A stretch of 64,000 nucleotides of DNA from JBLNDJ01 sp050261515 (GTDB taxonomy: Bacteria; Acidobacteriota; Terriglobia; Bryobacterales; Bryobacteraceae): NCBI GenBank assembly GCA_050261515.1, contig JBLNDJ010000021.1, forward strand, positions 1 to 64,000. Direction: 5' to 3'. Positions 16,937 through 25,617 of the stretch are shown one piece after another. How positions within the stretch are numbered: position 1 is the first letter of the stretch; every line of letters begins with the position of its first letter. The position numbers and the translations under genes are program-made. The notes below the pieces were generated by a model. That model was not told the DNA's origin, ran no database searches, and saw only the letters and a program-made list of their open reading frames with translations.

Positions 16937-16954
16937 CCACCCTACGGGGTGGTA
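16937..16954. promoter_or_regulatory. Palindrome in the GH42/symporter divergent gap
   Basis: ACCACCC and GGGTGGT form a perfect 7 bp inverted repeat around four bases. It lies midway between the divergent GH42 and symporter genes and could be an operator or a transcript hairpin. Confidence 0.35.
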
Positions 16955-17063
16955 CATAAGTATATGACAGTAAGTAAGATCGTCCACGAAAAACTTGCGC
17001 GAATTAGTTCCTCGCGCAACAATCAACTTTCATGTACTTAGTGCAACGCCGAAAGGGACCGCA

Positions 17064-18080
17064 GTGAACCTCGCGCTCGGCACTCTCTACGCTCTTGCTT
17101 CCGGAGTCTGCAACGGCCTGTTCACGGCGCCGATGAAGATTATTCCGCGGTGGAAGTGGGAGAACATCTGGCTGGTCTTCATCCTCACGGCCTGCCTGGC
17201 GATGCCCGCCGCGATCGTGTTCTCGACCATCGGAAATCCGGCGGACCTGTTCGCGGCCGCGCCCGGGGGAGCCGTACGGGCCGCGGTCCTGTTCGGGTTC
17301 GCCTGGGGATTCGGCGCGATTTTGTTCGGCCTGAGCGTGGATGCTCTCGGCGTGTCGCTGGCCAACAGCCTCGTCATCGGCATCAGTTCGGCGTTGGGAT
17401 CGATCGTTCCGCTGATCGTGCAGGGCGCGCTGCGCATCGAGCCGCGGCAGGTGGTTCTGTTCCTGGGCGTGCTGGTGTTCCTCGGCGGCGTGGCGCTGTG
17501 CGGAGCCGCGGGCCGGGTCAGGGAGCGTGGCCTGGGGAGCGCGGCGAAATCCAAAAGGCCGCTCGGGGCCGCCTATGCTTTTTGCATCGGCTCGGGAATC
17601 ATGTCCGCGATTTTCAACGTCGGCTACAGCCTGGCGCTGCCCATCGCCGATACGGGCGTCGCCGCGGGGCTCTCGCGCTTTTCGGCGACAAACGCCATCT
17701 GGCTGCTGATGCTTGGGGCGGGCGCGGTGCCGAACATCTTCTTTTGCGGTTACCTGCTGCGCAAGAACGCGAGTACGCGCCTGTTTACAGCCGCTGCGCC
17801 GCATAAGACCTGGGGGCTGAGCGCGATCATGGGGCTGCTCTGGGGAGGAAGCATCTTTCTCTACGGCGCGGCGACGCCGCTGCTCGGCGACATAGGGCCG
17901 TCGGTCGGCTGGCCGCTGAGCCTGGCAGTGGGGCTGCTGGTGGCGAACCTCATGGGCCTGCTGCTCGGCGAATGGCGAGAGGCGCCGCCGCCGGCAGCGC
18001 GCCTGATGCGCGCCGGCATCCTCACGCTGCTCGCGGCGATTTGCATCTGCGCGGTTTCCACCAGGATAGGAGCTCTGTGA
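17064..18080 (+). CDS. RhaT-family sugar/proton symporter
   Basis: A membrane protein of 338 residues with about ten hydrophobic segments. The N-terminus NGLFTAPMKIIPRWKWENIW and the following WGFGAILFGLSVDALG region match the L-rhamnose/proton symporter RhaT and relatives. The GTG start at 17064 was chosen because GAAAGGGA lies upstream and it begins directly at the first membrane segment; upstream residues to 16995 are unlike the family. It overlaps the NanE-kinase fusion by four bases (GTGA), so the two are translationally coupled. That context suggests an amino sugar such as N-acetylmannosamine rather than rhamnose as substrate, an inference. Confidence 0.83.
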   Translation: MNLALGTLYALASGVCNGLFTAPMKIIPRWKWENIWLVFILTACLAMPAAIVFSTIGNPADLFAAAPGGAVRAAVLFGFAWGFGAILFGLSVDALGVSLANSLVIGISSALGSIVPLIVQGALRIEPRQVVLFLGVLVFLGGVALCGAAGRVRERGLGSAAKSKRPLGAAYAFCIGSGIMSAIFNVGYSLALPIADTGVAAGLSRFSATNAIWLLMLGAGAVPNIFFCGYLLRKNASTRLFTAAAPHKTWGLSAIMGLLWGGSIFLYGAATPLLGDIGPSVGWPLSLAVGLLVANLMGLLLGEWREAPPPAARLMRAGILTLLAAICICAVSTRIGAL

Positions 18081-19717
18081 GACCACTCCCTGACGTCTGC
18101 CGCCCATTCGAGCACCGGCTGATCGCATCGTGCCAGGCGCCCGCGGGCGACGCGTTCCACGATCCGGAATCGATGGCGCGTTTCGCCCTGGCCGCCGTCG
18201 CGGGGGGCGCGGCGGGAATCCGCGCCAACGGGACCGCTGACGTGGGCGCCATCCGGAAAGCCGTCCCGGCGCCGATCATCGGAATCCAGAAGCGCACGCA
18301 CCCGGACGGCCGCACGCTGATCACGCCGGAGTTCGAAGACGCGCGGGCGCTGGTGAAAGCCGGCGCCACCGTGATCGCTCTCGATTGCACGGTGCGCGGG
18401 CAGCGATACGGGGCATTCGAGCGGCTGCGCCGCATACGCGCCGAGCTGGGTGTTCCCGTGATGGCCGATATCGCGACAGTGGAAGAGGCGCGCGCCGCGG
18501 CGGAGGCGGGCGCCGACATCGTGGCTTCCACGCTGCGGGGCTACACGCTCGAGACGGAGCACGTGCGCCGCTTCGAGCCCGCGTTCATCGCCGAGCTGGT
18601 GAGCGCCGTGGATGCGCCCGTGATCGCCGAGGGCCGCATCACCACCGCGGAGGAGGCGGAAGCGGCCATCGCGGCGGGCGCCGTCGCGATCATCGTCGGG
18701 ACGGCGATCACGCGCCCGCAGGCGATCGCGCGCACTTTCGCCGAGGCCGTGGAGCGCGCGAGCGCGGCTTCGCGGGCCAACGCGTGGTACATCGCGATCG
18801 ATCTGGGCGGCACCAATACGAAGTACGGGTTGGTTTCTTCGCGCGGCGAGCTCGAGCAGTCGCAGGTTACGCCGACACCGGCCGGTGCGGGCCGCGAAGG
18901 GCTGCTGGCGCATTTGAAGAAGACCGCGGCGAGCGCCGCCTCGCACGCGCGCGAAGCTGGCATCACGCCGTCGGCGCTGGGCATCGCGACCGCGGGCTGG
19001 GTGGACACGCGAACCGGCCGCGTCGCCTATGCCACCGAAAACCTGCCGGGCTGGACCGGCGCGCCCATCGCCGAAGAGCTCAGCGCCGCCTCGGGGCTGC
19101 CCGTCGCCGTCGAGAACGATGCGAATGCCCTCGCGCTCGCCGAGCGCCACTTCGGCCTGGGCCGCTACGTGGACGACTTCGTGTGCGTCACGCTCGGGAC
19201 CGGCGTGGGCGGCGGCTGCTTCGTGAGAGGCGGGCTGAACCGCGGCGCTCACTTCTTCGCGAATTCGTTCGGGCATATCACGATCGACGCGGACGGCATC
19301 GCGTGCTCCTGCGGCCGCAGAGGCTGCCTGGAGCCGTACGCGAACGCGGCCGCGCTGGTCCGCTACGCCGGGGGCCGCGCCAACGGCGCCGCCGACGTCA
19401 TCGGGTTAGCCAACAGCGGCGATCCCGTCGCACGGGCCGCCGTTCTCACCTACGCCGGCCATCTCGCCACGGGGCTGTCCTCGCTCATCCACCTGCTCGA
19501 CCCGGCGCTGGTCATCCTCTCGGGCGGCATCGCTCAGGACAACCCGCTGCTGGTGAGCGGCCTCGAAGACGAACTCAGCAGGAAGGTGACGGCCTGGGAC
19601 CGGCGGAACCTGCGCGTACGCTGTTCAGAACTCGGCTACCACGGCGGCGTGCTCGGCGCCGCGGCGGCCGCGGTGGAAATGGCGCCTGCCCGCGCCGAGT
19701 GGACCACGGCGCGGTAA
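18077..19717 (+). CDS. nanEK: Fused N-acetylmannosamine-6-phosphate 2-epimerase and ROK sugar kinase
   Basis: A two-domain cytoplasmic enzyme of 546 residues. Residues 1-230 are NanE (GIQKRTHPDG with the catalytic Lys, VIALDCTVRG, IAEGRITTAEEAE), which turns ManNAc-6-P into GlcNAc-6-P. From about 237 comes a ROK kinase with IDLGGTNTK, VENDANALALAE (catalytic Asp) and the zinc motif CSCGRRGCLE near 410, probably phosphorylating ManNAc. One protein could thus do two successive steps. The GTG start has AGGAG six bases upstream and overlaps the symporter stop. Its 3' end overlaps the convergent GntR gene by 82 bp. No sialate lyase is in the window. Confidence 0.88.
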   Translation: MRPLPDVCRPFEHRLIASCQAPAGDAFHDPESMARFALAAVAGGAAGIRANGTADVGAIRKAVPAPIIGIQKRTHPDGRTLITPEFEDARALVKAGATVIALDCTVRGQRYGAFERLRRIRAELGVPVMADIATVEEARAAAEAGADIVASTLRGYTLETEHVRRFEPAFIAELVSAVDAPVIAEGRITTAEEAEAAIAAGAVAIIVGTAITRPQAIARTFAEAVERASAASRANAWYIAIDLGGTNTKYGLVSSRGELEQSQVTPTPAGAGREGLLAHLKKTAASAASHAREAGITPSALGIATAGWVDTRTGRVAYATENLPGWTGAPIAEELSAASGLPVAVENDANALALAERHFGLGRYVDDFVCVTLGTGVGGGCFVRGGLNRGAHFFANSFGHITIDADGIACSCGRRGCLEPYANAAALVRYAGGRANGAADVIGLANSGDPVARAAVLTYAGHLATGLSSLIHLLDPALVILSGGIAQDNPLLVSGLEDELSRKVTAWDRRNLRVRCSELGYHGGVLGAAAAAVEMAPARAEWTTAR

Positions 19718-20445
19718 GCGTCGCCGCGAAACGTCGTCACGCCCATCTCGACGGGCGTGTCCCCGCCGGTAAAGCTGTTACGCTCGATAACCAGCACGGA
19801 GGCGCAGGGCGGCAACTCGAGCAGCCGCCTGTGCCGCGGCGCCGGCGGCGAGGCAGAGATGGTTTCCACGCAACGCGCCAGCCGCAGCCCGTATTGCCGT
19901 TCGAGGACCGCGTAGAGGGACTGTGCCGCCAGGTCCACGCGCTCCAGGTGGGGGCAGAGCCGGCAGGGGATCTGCACCGACTCGACAGCGAGAGGCGTCT
20001 CGTTTGAAAGACGGATGCGCTCGATGCGGTAGACCTTCTCTCCGTCCGCCAGCGCGAAAAAGTCCCGCGCCGCCGGCCCCGGTTTTTCGATCGCGAACGC
20101 CAGCAGCCTGGACCTCGGGATGCCGCCATGCGCCCGGATTTCTTCCGTGAAGCTGCGCATCTGCTGCTGGTGCTTCCGCATGCGCTCTTGCGAAACGAAC
20201 GTGCCCCGGCCGGGGCGGCTCTCGATAATGTGATCGGGCTCGAGCTCGGCAAAGGCCTGGCGCAGGGTCATCCGGCTGACGCCGAACCGGGCGCACAGGA
20301 CGCGCTCGGGCGGCAGCGGCGTGCCCGGGGGAAGATCACCGGTCCGAACCAGTTTCCGGATGGCCTGAGCCATCTGAACGTAGACTGGCGCGCTCGAATG
20401 GCGATCGATCGCGGAGGCGGTCAGTTTGTCGGCGGTGGCATGCAT
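19636..20445 (-). CDS. GntR/HutC-family (UTRA) repressor, NagR/DasR-like
   Basis: A protein of 269 residues. An N-terminal winged helix covers about 18-85 (PVYVQMAQAIRKLVRTGDLPPGTPLPPERVL, then the HTH FGVSRMTLRQAFAELE). A UTRA ligand domain covers about 100-250 (VYRIERIRLSNETPLAVESVQIP). Members such as DasR and NagR sense phosphorylated amino sugars, fitting the convergent nanEK gene. Its promoter carries a near-consensus site for such proteins directly over the transcription start, implying autoregulation. The leader would be only about ten bases with no Shine-Dalgarno sequence. The C-terminal 27 codons overlap nanEK antisense. Confidence 0.87.
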   Translation of the reverse strand: MHATADKLTASAIDRHSSAPVYVQMAQAIRKLVRTGDLPPGTPLPPERVLCARFGVSRMTLRQAFAELEPDHIIESRPGRGTFVSQERMRKHQQQMRSFTEEIRAHGGIPRSRLLAFAIEKPGPAARDFFALADGEKVYRIERIRLSNETPLAVESVQIPCRLCPHLERVDLAAQSLYAVLERQYGLRLARCVETISASPPAPRHRRLLELPPCASVLVIERNSFTGGDTPVEMGVTTFRGDAYRAVVHSARAGAISTAAAAAPSTPPW

Positions 20446-20448
20446 GGC

Positions 20449-20464
20449 AGTGGTCTAGACCTTT
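20449..20464. promoter_or_regulatory. DasR/NagR-type operator
   Basis: On the minus strand the 16-mer AAAGGTCTAGACCACT has the perfect 10 bp palindrome GGTCTAGACC and agrees with the DasR-responsive element of Streptomyces (ACTGGTCTAGACCACT) at 14 of 16 positions, as I recall that consensus. It lies between the -10 box and start codon of a GntR/UTRA gene next to amino-sugar genes. Confidence 0.75.
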
Positions 20465-20490
20465 ATACCGGCTTGCTCCGCGCGCGTCAA
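20462..20490 (-). promoter_or_regulatory. Sigma-70-type promoter of the GntR repressor gene
   Basis: On the minus strand TTGACG (20485-20490), a 17 bp spacer and TATAAA (20462-20467) form a strong promoter. The operator begins right after the -10 box, so bound repressor would block initiation. Confidence 0.7.
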
Positions 20491-20518
20491 GCGCAGGCCG
20501 ATCGGATATGATCCTTTT

Positions 20519-22639
20519 GTGCCGAAATGGGGGATTTTCTTTCTCGCGATGCTGCCGCTGTGCGCCGCCGAAGGGCCGTTGCCCGCGGTCCGGCTGCGGG
20601 GCAACTATCTGGAGCGCGGCGGCCGGGCCTTCATCCCGATGGGAGCGCACTGGGTTCCGGCGAAGGCCGCGCTTCAATGGCCGCAGGAATGGCGCGCGGC
20701 GGAAGTCGAGGCCGATTTCAAAAGAATGGGCGAGCTCGGCTTCAACACCGTCCGGCTCGACCTGTTCTGGGCGTGGTTCGAGCCGTGCCCCGGCGATTAC
20801 AACCCCGAGGCGTTCGCGCAACTCGACGAACTGGTCCGGCTGGCGGAGAAGTATCGCATCTACCTCCAGCCCACGCTGTTCATCGGCGGCGAGGTTGGCG
20901 ACGCGTTCTGGGACGTGCCGTGGCGCAACGGCCGCCATCCGCACGGCGACCCGGAGATGCTGCGCCTGCAAACGGATCACGCCGCCGAGCTGGCGCGCCG
21001 CTACGGAAACTCGACCGCGATCCTCGGCTGGGATCTCGGCGATGAGCCGCCGTATTGGATCGCGCGCTCGACGACCACCGACGCCATGGCGATCAACTGG
21101 ACGCGCCTGATCGCAGGGGCCATGCGCCGCTACGATCCCAATCATCTCGTCAGCATCGGCACGGACGTTCAGGACATCGGCCACGGGCCGTTCCGCCCCG
21201 ACAACATCCGCGGAGAGGTGGATTACTTCAACGTCCACCCGTATCCCATCTACAACCCCGCGCTGTATCCCGATTCGCTGCTCTCGGAGCGCACGACGTA
21301 CGCCGCCGCGTTCCAGACGGCGCTCTCGGGCGGGGCGGGGAAGCCCGTGATGGTGCAGGAAATCGGCGCGTCTTCGGCGCAGTACGCGCCCGAGCGCATC
21401 GCTGCCTACGAGCGGACGAATCTCTACTCGGCGCTGGCGGCGGGAGCGAACGGATTCCTGCTGTGGTGCTTCACCGACGCCGCGCCCGGGACCTACGCGC
21501 GCGTTCCGTACCTGCGCGCGCCGCACGAGACGCAGTTCGGCCTCACGGCGTGGGACGGCGCCGCACGGCCCCGAGCAGCCGAATTCGCGAAACTGAACCT
21601 CGTGCTCGGTCGCATGCGGTTCGACGGCCTTACTCCCGCGCGCGGCGATGCGGCTATCGTGGTTCCGCACGAGTGGTCCAAGCCGGCGGGCGATTACTCG
21701 AAATTCGGGCTGCGCGGCGCGGGCGCGATTCCCTACGTTTCTTCGGCCGAGGGCGAGGACACGTCCGAGGCCAACGCCGCACTTGCGGGAAGCTGGCTGT
21801 CCTCGTTCATTTGCGCGCGGCGCGCGGGGATCAAGCCCGACTTCCCACGCGAATACTCAGACTGGCGGCGCTACCCGATTCTGCTTCTGCCGTCGCCACT
21901 CAGCCTGCACACGACCTTCTGGCGGGAGGCGCGGCAGTACGTGGAAAACGGGGGCGTGCTTTACGCCTCGCTCAGCGGCGACGCGGCCATTCCGGAGATG
22001 GAAGAGTTGTTCGGTGCGCGGCTCGCCGATCGCGCGCCTGTGAGTGACGTTGAACTGCGGGTCGTGGCGGCTTACGGCAATCTGAAACCCGGCATGACGC
22101 TGCGCTACAGGTCTCCGGCCGGAGGGCCGCGGCACTGGGCGGCGGTGCTCGAGAACCGCGGCGGAACGGTGATCGCGACGGACCAGGACGGCCGGCCCGC
22201 GCTCGTCGCGCACACGCTCGGCAAAGGCCGCACGCTCGTGTGCGCGTATCCCGTCGAGGCATACCTGGCCGCGGCCCCGATGGCTTTCGATGCGCAGGAG
22301 GACACCTGGCGCATCTACCGCGCGCTCTGGGAAGACGCCGGCGCGCAGCCGCTCTTCTCGACCGGCGATCCGTCCGTCGAAGTTTCGGCCCTGCGCGGCG
22401 AGTCGCGCGGCTACGCGGTCCTGGTCAACCACAGCCGCGAGGCGCGCGAGGTGACCGTCACGGCGTCCATGCCGCTGGGCGGCATCCAGGAAGTGGGCGG
22501 CGCGCGCCTCGCCGCTACGGGAAATCAGTGGACGATGCGGCTTGAGCCCTTGAGCGGCGCGGTGGTCGAGATCTTGCCGTCGAGCACGCGCATGACCGGC
22601 TCGATGCGCGCAATGTCGTCCTCCGGGCACGTGAGGTAA
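20519..22639 (+). CDS. Secreted clan-A (GH5-like) glycoside hydrolase with amidotransferase-like domain
   Basis: A protein of 706 residues with a signal peptide (IFFLAMLPLCAAEG) after a GTG start. The TIM barrel at about 30-360 has FNTVRLDLFWAWFEP, the acid/base Glu near 175 in DLGDEPPYW, and the nucleophile Glu near 279 in MVQEIGASS, as in clan A. Residues about 380-600 resemble the class-I amidotransferase-like domain of GH42 proteins (YPILLLPSPLSLHTTFW, GKGRTLVCAYPVEAYL). A short beta-domain closes it. Endo-mannanase or beta-galactosidase activity is possible. Its 3' end overlaps the convergent amidohydrolase gene by 115 bp. Confidence 0.75.
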   Translation: MPKWGIFFLAMLPLCAAEGPLPAVRLRGNYLERGGRAFIPMGAHWVPAKAALQWPQEWRAAEVEADFKRMGELGFNTVRLDLFWAWFEPCPGDYNPEAFAQLDELVRLAEKYRIYLQPTLFIGGEVGDAFWDVPWRNGRHPHGDPEMLRLQTDHAAELARRYGNSTAILGWDLGDEPPYWIARSTTTDAMAINWTRLIAGAMRRYDPNHLVSIGTDVQDIGHGPFRPDNIRGEVDYFNVHPYPIYNPALYPDSLLSERTTYAAAFQTALSGGAGKPVMVQEIGASSAQYAPERIAAYERTNLYSALAAGANGFLLWCFTDAAPGTYARVPYLRAPHETQFGLTAWDGAARPRAAEFAKLNLVLGRMRFDGLTPARGDAAIVVPHEWSKPAGDYSKFGLRGAGAIPYVSSAEGEDTSEANAALAGSWLSSFICARRAGIKPDFPREYSDWRRYPILLLPSPLSLHTTFWREARQYVENGGVLYASLSGDAAIPEMEELFGARLADRAPVSDVELRVVAAYGNLKPGMTLRYRSPAGGPRHWAAVLENRGGTVIATDQDGRPALVAHTLGKGRTLVCAYPVEAYLAAAPMAFDAQEDTWRIYRALWEDAGAQPLFSTGDPSVEVSALRGESRGYAVLVNHSREAREVTVTASMPLGGIQEVGGARLAATGNQWTMRLEPLSGAVVEILPSSTRMTGSMRAMSSSGHVR

Positions 22640-24255
22640 TCGCGGTCGATCACGACGAGGTCGGCCAGCTTGCCGGGCTCGATCGAGCCGTACGACTTCT
22701 CGGCGAACATGCGTTCGGCGGCCCAGATGGTGTACATCCGGAGCGCATCCTCACGTCCGATTTTCTCCTCGGGGTGGATTACCTGCCCGCGGATCGTCTT
22801 GCGCGTCACGCAGGTCCACAGGCCCAGGAACGGATTGAACGGGTTGACGGCCTTGTTCTTGTCGAAGCCGATCATGTGGTCGCTGCCGCCGGCCGGGTGC
22901 ATGCCCGCTTCGATGTAGCTGCGCAGCGGGAAGAAGTACCGCATACCGTCGTCGCCGAACACCTTCAGCAGCGCGGGGCCGTCCAGGTAGAGCCAGGCGG
23001 GCTGCACGTCGGCCAGGATGCCCAGGCGCTTTGCGCGGCGGATCGCTTCCGGGCTCTGGAAGCTCGCGTGAATCCAGTGCGAGCGGCTCGGCGCGATGGG
23101 GGCGATTTTGTCGAGCGCTTCCATCGTGTCGAGAAACGCATCGATGGCGCCGCCGCCCTGCGTGTGCGCGGAGACCTGCCAGCCTTTCTCTCGCGCCGCG
23201 CGGAACACGGTCAGGTACTTTTCGGGGGTCGCGAAGAACTGGCCGCGGTCGTTCGGGTCCGTCTTGCCGTAAAGCTGCCGGCCGAATGGGCCGTAGGGTT
23301 GGCGCTGGTACGCGGTCCCGATCGTCATGCCGCCGTCGTAGTTCACCTTGAAGCCGCTGTAGCGCACCCAGTCGTCGCCGGTGTTGGTGGTATAAGGCGC
23401 CGAGCGAATCGTCTTCACCAGGTCCTCGGTGGGACGCGCGATGTTGAGCCACCACGTGAGCACGGCGCGCACGGGCAGCCGGTGCTGCGCTTCGAGCTTG
23501 CGGTACAACTCGGGCATTTCCACCGCGCCGTCGCCCACCGCCGTGAGGCCCGCGTCGGCGTAGCGCTGCAACATGGCTTCGAGCGCCGCGAGCTTCTCCG
23601 CCTCGCTGAAGGGGGCCTCGGCCTCGACGCCCTTGAGCAGCGACTGCGCATTCTTGAGGATGCCGTTCGGCTCGCCGTTCGCGTCGCGCACGATCTCGCC
23701 GCGCGGCGGGTTCGGCGTATCGCGCCCGATGCCGCACATGCGCAGTGCGTACGAATTCACGATGACGACGTAGCTGGCGTCGAACATCACGGGGTGCTCG
23801 GTGGCGACGTCGAGCTCGCGCCGCGTCGGCATACGCATTTCCTTGAGCCGCGTGGGGAACGTGCGCGGAACGACGATCCAGTGCCCCTTCGGCGTCTTCG
23901 CCATGCGCTCGCGGATGAAGCTCTGGACGGCCGCAAAGGAATCGAGCGCGGCAAGCGGGCCGCGGAACTCGCTGAGTCCGGCCTCGAGCGGATGCAGGTG
24001 CGAGTCGATCAGGCCGGGCAGAACGGTCTTGCCGCCCAGATCGACGACCTTGGTGGCCGCGCCGCGTTCGGAGGCCAGCACCTCCCTGTTCGTGCCCACT
24101 CGCACGATACGGTTGCCCTTGATTGCGATGGCCTCCCGGACGGAGAAGCGCCCGTCCACGGTGACGACCTTTGCGTTGTGAAGAATGAGATCCGCATCCG
24201 CGGCCGCGAGCAATCCCGCGGCCGCGATGCAGGGAACGAGGAAACGAATCAGCAT
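22525..24255 (-). CDS. Exported YtcJ-like amidohydrolase
   Basis: A protein of 576 residues of the amidohydrolase superfamily. A signal peptide (FLVPCIAAAGLLAAADA) is followed by the small beta-domain (LILHNAKVVTVDG), the metal-binding GLIDSHLHPLEAG, HTQGGGAIDAF, and a late GSDHMIGFD plus LADLVVIDRDYL. This is the amidohydrolase_3/YtcJ group; substrates are poorly known. It begins six bases after the Gfo/Idh/MocA gene, so it is the last gene of the seven-gene minus-strand run. Its 3' end overlaps the GH5-like gene. Confidence 0.85.
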   Translation of the reverse strand: MLIRFLVPCIAAAGLLAAADADLILHNAKVVTVDGRFSVREAIAIKGNRIVRVGTNREVLASERGAATKVVDLGGKTVLPGLIDSHLHPLEAGLSEFRGPLAALDSFAAVQSFIRERMAKTPKGHWIVVPRTFPTRLKEMRMPTRRELDVATEHPVMFDASYVVIVNSYALRMCGIGRDTPNPPRGEIVRDANGEPNGILKNAQSLLKGVEAEAPFSEAEKLAALEAMLQRYADAGLTAVGDGAVEMPELYRKLEAQHRLPVRAVLTWWLNIARPTEDLVKTIRSAPYTTNTGDDWVRYSGFKVNYDGGMTIGTAYQRQPYGPFGRQLYGKTDPNDRGQFFATPEKYLTVFRAAREKGWQVSAHTQGGGAIDAFLDTMEALDKIAPIAPSRSHWIHASFQSPEAIRRAKRLGILADVQPAWLYLDGPALLKVFGDDGMRYFFPLRSYIEAGMHPAGGSDHMIGFDKNKAVNPFNPFLGLWTCVTRKTIRGQVIHPEEKIGREDALRMYTIWAAERMFAEKSYGSIEPGKLADLVVIDRDYLTCPEDDIARIEPVMRVLDGKISTTAPLKGSSRIVH

Positions 24256-24261
24256 GGAGCG

Positions 24262-25584
24262 TTAAACCTTCGGAGCTTTGTCGGTGGTCTTCCAGTTCTT
24301 CTCGTCGAAGTACAGCACGCGGCCCTGGCGGTAGGAATCGACCGACATCGAGATCAGCACCTGCGCGCGCGCGGCGGTCTCGACGTCGAGGCGCGGCTTC
24401 TGCCGGCTGCGCACGCAATCGAGGAAATTCCTCACGTGCAGCACCTCGTCGTCTTCCTTCTCGATCGGGATCTGCCGGTTCTCCTTGCCGAATTTCGCCG
24501 CGTAGGCTTCGTCGATCACCTCGGTTTCCGGCTTCACGGTAATGTGATCGGTGGGTTCCTCGAACATGCCGTGCTCCACCATGATGATGGTGCCGAGATG
24601 CCCGCGGATCAGGCCCGGGATGTGCTGCGAGTTCGCCATCGACGACGTAAGCACCACCGAATGCCCCTGCTTGTACTCGGCGATCAGGTGGAACGTGTCG
24701 GGCACCTCGCGCTTTTCCTCGAACGCCGGGCCGCCGTAGATGCCGCCGCCGGCCATGACCTTCGTGGGGAACTGCGGCTCGGGCCAGCAGATGTTGAGCG
24801 GCGCGGCCACATGGAAGAACAGGTCGGTGGCGATGCCGCCCGAGTAGTCCCAATACTTGCGGAAGCGGAAGAAGCGGTCGGGGTCCCACGGGCGCTTGGT
24901 CGCCGAGCCGAGCCACGTCTTCCAGTCGATGTAGCCCTCGCCCTTCTTGTCCGGCCCGCAATCGGGATCGATCGGCCAATTCCACTCGCCCTCGCGGCTG
25001 TTCCGGTGATAGGAGCCCTGGCTCATGACCATGTGGCCGATGGCGCCCTCGGCGATCACCTGCTTGGCCTTCCACCACTGCTGAGCGGAGGTCGTCTGGG
25101 AGCCGACCTGCAACACGCGTCCGGTCGCCTTGACCTTCTCGACGAGCTGATGCGCCTCGTCGATCGTGTGGGTCATTGGCTTTTCGAGATAGACGTCTTT
25201 GCCCGCCGCGAGCGCCGCCAGCGCGATCGGCGCGTGCCAGTGGTCCGGGGTCGCGATGAGCACGGCATCGACGTCCTTGAGCGCCAGCACTTCGCGATAA
25301 TCGAGGTAGCCGTCGCAGTTGTGTTTGGCCTTGTTCTCGTTGACGCGCTTCTGGTAGACGTCGCAGACCGCGACGATCTGAGCGTTGGCCTCCTGGCCCA
25401 CTTTGGAAAAAACCTGCGCCACCCATGATCCGCGCCCGCCCACCCCGATGGCGGCCACGCGTATGCGGTCGTTGGCTCCGATGACGCGCGCCTGCGAAGC
25501 GGCGGTCTGTTTGGCGGAGAGAAGTTTCGAGGTCAGGCCCAGTCCCGCAGCCTTGACAAAGTCGCGGCGATTTACGTCCAGCAT
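24262..25584 (-). CDS. Gfo/Idh/MocA-family oxidoreductase with Tat signal
   Basis: A protein of 440 residues. The N-terminus NRRDFVKAAGLGL is a twin-arginine export signal. The NAD(P)-binding domain starts at IRVAAIGVGGRG, and EKPMTHTIDEAHQLVE is the family's catalytic-lysine motif. The C-terminal domain holds the substrate site. The start at 25584 was chosen because AAGGAG lies eight bases upstream; the upstream start at 25605 would precede that site. Tat-exported members are common in Acidobacteria and Planctomycetes and may act on periplasmic sugars. The gene lies between the MFS and amidohydrolase genes in the minus-strand run. Confidence 0.87.
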   Translation of the reverse strand: MLDVNRRDFVKAAGLGLTSKLLSAKQTAASQARVIGANDRIRVAAIGVGGRGSWVAQVFSKVGQEANAQIVAVCDVYQKRVNENKAKHNCDGYLDYREVLALKDVDAVLIATPDHWHAPIALAALAAGKDVYLEKPMTHTIDEAHQLVEKVKATGRVLQVGSQTTSAQQWWKAKQVIAEGAIGHMVMSQGSYHRNSREGEWNWPIDPDCGPDKKGEGYIDWKTWLGSATKRPWDPDRFFRFRKYWDYSGGIATDLFFHVAAPLNICWPEPQFPTKVMAGGGIYGGPAFEEKREVPDTFHLIAEYKQGHSVVLTSSMANSQHIPGLIRGHLGTIIMVEHGMFEEPTDHITVKPETEVIDEAYAAKFGKENRQIPIEKEDDEVLHVRNFLDCVRSRQKPRLDVETAARAQVLISMSVDSYRQGRVLYFDEKNWKTTDKAPKV

Positions 25585-25617
25585 GTCGGCGTTCTCCTTG
25601 CTCAATACAGTATGGCT

